DNA of 64,000 bases from Planococcus maritimus (GTDB lineage Bacteria > Bacillota > Bacilli > Bacillales_A > Planococcaceae). The stretch spans positions 406,001-470,000 of the forward strand of contig NZ_CP016538.2 in assembly GCF_001687625.2 (NCBI RefSeq), written 5' to 3'. The stretch's first letter is position 1; each line of letters begins with the position of its first letter. The position numbers and the translations under genes were made by a program. The notes under the pieces are model-generated. The model made no database searches. It was not told where the DNA came from and saw nothing but the letters and a program-made list of their open reading frames with translations. Shown in pieces: positions 61,131-64,000 of the stretch.

Positions 61131-62426
61131 ATGGATGTTTGGTTAGCAATTATTATTTTCCTTGTGACCTTGCTTTTTGTGATTTGGCAGCCACGCGGAT
61201 TGTCGATCGGCTGGTCGGCGATTGCTGGGGCTGTGGTCGCGCTGATATTTGGCGTCGTGGACTTTGGCGATGTGTGGGACGTGACGGGGATTGTGTGGAA
61301 TGCGACATTGACTTTTGTCGCTTTGATTATCATTTCCTTGATTTTGGATGAAATCGGCTTTTTCGAATGGGCAGCTTTACATATGGCGCGTTTTGCCAAA
61401 GGCAGCGGCTTGCGCATGTTCTTGCTGGTCACCTTGCTCGGTGCAGTAGTCGCTGCCTTATTCGCCAATGACGGCGCGGCGTTGATCTTGACGCCGATTG
61501 TTCTCGCAATGGTCAGGGCGCTTAAATTCCGCGATACGATGATTTTGCCGTTTATCATGGCATCCGGCTTTATCGCCGATACAGCGTCTTTGCCGTTCGT
61601 TATCAGCAACTTGGTCAATATCGTCTCGGCTGATTTCTTCGGTATCGGCTTTACGGAATACGCTTTGCATATGGTGGTTCCAAACTTATTCAGTATCCTG
61701 GCGAGCATGCTTGTGCTGTATTTATTCTTTAGAAAAGACATCCCGGGCCGTTTTGATCCGAGCGTGTTGAAAAAACCGGATACGGCGATTAAAGATATCC
61801 GCATCTTCCGCTTGTCTTGGGTCGTGCTGGCGATTTTACTGGTCGGTTACTTCATGAGTGAATCGCTGGAGATTCCAGTTTCCTTGATCGCTGGTTCCAT
61901 CGCGATCATCTTCCTGGCGATTGCACGCAACAGCAAGCACGTCGAAACGATGACCGTGCTAAAAGGCGCACCGTGGGCGATCGTCTTCTTCTCGATTGGC
62001 ATGTACGTCGTCGTCTACGGCTTGCGCAACGTGGGGCTTACGTCGGTGCTCGCACAGGCAATCGAATGGACCGCAGGACATGGATTGTACGCAGCGACGA
62101 TCGGCATGGGCTTTATCGCGGCGATCTTGTCGTCGGGCATGAACAATATGCCGACCGTCATGATCAATGCATTGGCCATTGCGGAGACAAGTACGAATGG
62201 CGTCATGCGTGATGCTTTAGTTTATGCCAATGTCATCGGCTCTGACCTCGGGCCGAAAATCACGCCGATTGGTTCACTTGCGACACTTTTATGGTTGCAT
62301 GTCTTGAAAACGAAAGGCGTCGAAATTAGCTGGGGCTATTATTTCAAGGTCGGCATCATCCTCACTGTCCCGACCTTGTTCATCACCTTGACCGGGCTGT
62401 ATCTATGGTTAACAGTACTCAATTAA
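61131..62426 (+). CDS. arsB: arsenite/antimonite efflux protein ArsB
   Basis: A 431-residue membrane transporter with about 12 helices. It contains [43 protein letters not shown] and [17 protein letters not shown], all characteristic of ArsB. It expels arsenite using the proton gradient. AAGGAG precedes the ATG. No arsC reductase gene follows. Confidence 0.93.
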   Translation: MDVWLAIIIFLVTLLFVIWQPRGLSIGWSAIAGAVVALIFGVVDFGDVWDVTGIVWNATLTFVALIIISLILDEIGFFEWAALHMARFAKGSGLRMFLLVTLLGAVVAALFANDGAALILTPIVLAMVRALKFRDTMILPFIMASGFIADTASLPFVISNLVNIVSADFFGIGFTEYALHMVVPNLFSILASMLVLYLFFRKDIPGRFDPSVLKKPDTAIKDIRIFRLSWVVLAILLVGYFMSESLEIPVSLIAGSIAIIFLAIARNSKHVETMTVLKGAPWAIVFFSIGMYVVVYGLRNVGLTSVLAQAIEWTAGHGLYAATIGMGFIAAILSSGMNNMPTVMINALAIAETSTNGVMRDALVYANVIGSDLGPKITPIGSLATLLWLHVLKTKGVEISWGYYFKVGIILTVPTLFITLTGLYLWLTVLN

Positions 62427-62436
62427 TCGATGCAAT

Positions 62437-62479
62437 AAAAAGCGCCCTCCATTCGACTGTGAATGGACGGGCGTTTTTT
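62437..62479. terminator. bidirectional terminator
   Basis: AAAAAGCGCCCTCCATTC and GAATGGACGGGCGTTTTTT pair with one mismatch between convergent genes. Confidence 0.9.
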
Positions 62480-62491
62480 GAATTTCTTGGC

Positions 62492-63292
62492 TCAATCTAA
62501 AAACTTAGCCAGGTAGATTTCGTCGTGTTCTTTGCCATCGATGATCAATGAGCGCTGGCGTGTACCTTCTGCTTGGAAGCCTGCTTTTTCATACAGCTTA
62601 CGGGCGCGGTCGTTAGCTTCGACGACTGTCAGTTCAAGACGCGAGATGTTTTTTTGTTTAGCCCAGTCTTCCGCTTTTTCAAGAAGTGACTTGGCGATGC
62701 CTTTTCCTTGCGCCTCCTTGAGCAGGCCGAGAACTAGTCCTGCCCGGTGCTCTGCCCGTTTTGCTTCGTTGCCGATGACCATCAGATAGCCAACGTGCTG
62801 GCCGTTCAAGATGGCGATAATAATGGCGGAGTGGCCGCTTTGTTTCCATTCGATGATTTGTTTACGGACGCGCTGGGTAGAGAGGGAACGTTCATCTTTG
62901 CCATAAAGCATGAAATCGGATTCAGCCTCTACAGCTTTTTGAAGCAAGGCTAGCGACCGGGCGTCCCCATGTTCTGCTGTGCGGATCAACAAAATGTCTT
63001 TATCCTCAGCCTCTGCGTTAGAGGCTGTGTTTTTAGCATCCGCTTTTTCGAACACCACATAACGATCAGGTTCAATATCTGTCACGCGGTAGCCAGCGTC
63101 CATCCAGGCATGGAAATGCTTCGCTGGAGGCTTGGATTTTTTCCACCAACTTTTGTTCAAATAGGCAGCGTTGGGCAAGGTCTGGCCCATAATCTGCTCA
63201 ATTTCCGAGAAGGTCAAACGGATGCTTGAATTGGTGGCTGCTTCAAAGTAATGGGATAGTGGAATGTATTTCTTTTCCAATAATATAGTCAC
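62492..63292 (-). CDS. GNAT acetyltransferase with an N-terminal DUF7662-like domain
   Basis: About 266 residues in two domains. The first (about 1-85) shows YIPLSHYFEA, RLTFSEIEQIMGQTLPNAAYLNKSWW and HFHAWMDAGYRV, a pattern found as the small DUF7662-like domain of unknown function. The second (about 100-266) is a GNAT fold with VLGLLKEAQGKGIAKSLLEKAE and ARKLYEKAGFQAEG. GTG 63292 is placed best relative to GGAAGAGG, but GTG 63298 is possible. The target is unknown. Confidence 0.8.
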   Translation of the reverse strand: MTILLEKKYIPLSHYFEAATNSSIRLTFSEIEQIMGQTLPNAAYLNKSWWKKSKPPAKHFHAWMDAGYRVTDIEPDRYVVFEKADAKNTASNAEAEDKDILLIRTAEHGDARSLALLQKAVEAESDFMLYGKDERSLSTQRVRKQIIEWKQSGHSAIIIAILNGQHVGYLMVIGNEAKRAEHRAGLVLGLLKEAQGKGIAKSLLEKAEDWAKQKNISRLELTVVEANDRARKLYEKAGFQAEGTRQRSLIIDGKEHDEIYLAKFLD

Positions 63293-63518
63293 TGGCACCT
63301 CTTCCTTCCAAAATTATAGGATTAGTTAGTCATATAATACCATTCAAACGGGCTAAAGTACACATTAATTTTTAAAAATACTGATAATTCTAAAAATTAT
63401 TGCTTATTTAGTTACAGAAAGCTTTGCTACAATAGGTTTTCTGTCGCAGATTTTTTCTGAAGAGCTAATTTGTGATAGAATAATCTCAGAAACTACACAA
63501 GCCAGGAGGCCATCATTC

Positions 63519-64000
63519 ATGTCAAATGTTTTTGTATTAGGTCATAAAAATCCGGACACTGATTCGATTTGTTCGGCAATTGCTTATGCCCACTTGAAAA
63601 AAGAACTCGGAATGGACGCTGAAGCCATTCGCCTCGGTGAACCGAACAATGAGACTGTTTTTGCGCTCGAACAGTTCAACGCCCAAACCCCAAGATTCGT
63701 GAAACGCGCATCAGACGAAGTGAAGCAAGTCATCCTTGTCGACCATAATGAGCGCCAGCAAAGCATCGATGATATCGATGAAGTGCAAGTGATTGAAGTG
63801 ATCGATCATCACCGGATCGCCAATTTCGAAACAACGGATCCGCTTTATTTCCGTGCAGAGCCTGTCGGATGTACAGCGACTATTCTTTTGAAACTCTATA
63901 AAGAACATGCGGTCGAAGTGCCAACTGATATCGCTGGACTCATGCTATCTGCCATCATTTCGGATTCTTTACTGTTCAAATCCCCGACTTGTACAGAGCA
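63519..64000 (+). CDS. ppaC: manganese-dependent inorganic pyrophosphatase (cut by window edge)
   Basis: The first 160 residues of a family II pyrophosphatase of the DHH superfamily. Metal ligands are visible in GHKNPDTDS (His8 or 9, Asp13, Asp15), VDHNE (Asp75) and the DHH motif IDHHR (His97, His98), with SDSLLF near the edge supplying the last Asp. It hydrolyses pyrophosphate in the cytoplasm. CAGGAGG precedes ATG 63519. The gene runs off the right edge. Confidence 0.93.
   Translation, partial: MSNVFVLGHKNPDTDSICSAIAYAHLKKELGMDAEAIRLGEPNNETVFALEQFNAQTPRFVKRASDEVKQVILVDHNERQQSIDDIDEVQVIEVIDHHRIANFETTDPLYFRAEPVGCTATILLKLYKEHAVEVPTDIAGLMLSAIISDSLLFKSPTCTE

Noticed and set aside
63300-63518. 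Possible gene or RNA in the AT-rich gap before ppaC
   Set aside because: No frame with a ribosome site and no clear hairpin or promoter pattern beyond AT-rich sequence was found.

Overview
This is a chromosomal stretch from a low-to-mid GC Bacillota, most like a member of the Planococcaceae (Planococcus or a close relative). The evidence is gene content and style: strong GGAGG-type ribosome sites with frequent GTG and TTG starts, Bacillales-type loci (Des/DesK/DesR, YclNOPQ-type siderophore uptake, YdaT, OpuC, DUF4003), RFN and T-box leaders, cre, FadR, GlnR/TnrA, Fur and SigB-like sites. The genus is an inference. About 67 genes are supported. I see no rRNA or tRNA gene, prophage, CRISPR array or transposase. 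The first and last genes are cut by the window edges.

Layout. 0-5 kb: an orphan Fur-controlled siderophore-binding lipoprotein, a carboxylesterase, a thioesterase, a MarR regulator with a ring-cleaving dioxygenase, and a zinc-ribbon membrane protein. 5-9 kb: ribDE-ribBA-ribH behind two consecutive FMN riboswitches. 9-16.6 kb: a two-subunit Na+/solute symporter, a GT2-GtrA glycosyltransferase, a CwlK/VanY-like peptidase, an NfrA-type flavoreductase, a Rossmann protein and a two-gene ABC exporter. 16.8-17.4 kb: structured tandem repeats. 17.5-26 kb: a methyltransferase, an acyl-CoA synthetase behind a cre site, wrbA, a ZIP-like membrane protein and cydDC. 26-34 kb: the desaturase with its DesK-DesR system, ydaT, putP and a BCCT transporter. 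34-43.7 kb: hflX, a lipoprotein, a second repeat cluster, the siderophore permease/ATPase operon, a PAP2 protein and glnK-amtB. 44-54.7 kb: a UDG-superfamily protein, zupT, a NiaP-like transporter, opuC and a beta-oxidation operon under FadR and CcpA-like sites. 54.7-60 kb: a Trp T-box and trpD-C-(F-B)-A. 60-64 kb: DNA repair, a SigB-type DJ-1 protein, arsRB, an acetyltransferase and ppaC.

The most interesting signals lie between genes. (1) Two FMN aptamers share 119 identical bases, yet their P1 helices differ by compensated base pairs, and each has its own terminator. (2) A ~235-bp miniature element occurs twice, each time between convergent genes and each time flanked by a 30-31 bp direct duplication that is the whole terminator hairpin of that site. 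(3) A ~215-245 bp tandem repeat occurs in two clusters about 20 kb apart, with a hairpin kept by compensatory changes. (4) A siderophore importer is split between two loci about 37 kb apart whose promoters and Fur boxes have the same layout. Also notable are a TrpF-TrpB reading-frame fusion in a trp operon without trpE or trpG, and a PAP2 protein lacking several catalytic residues.
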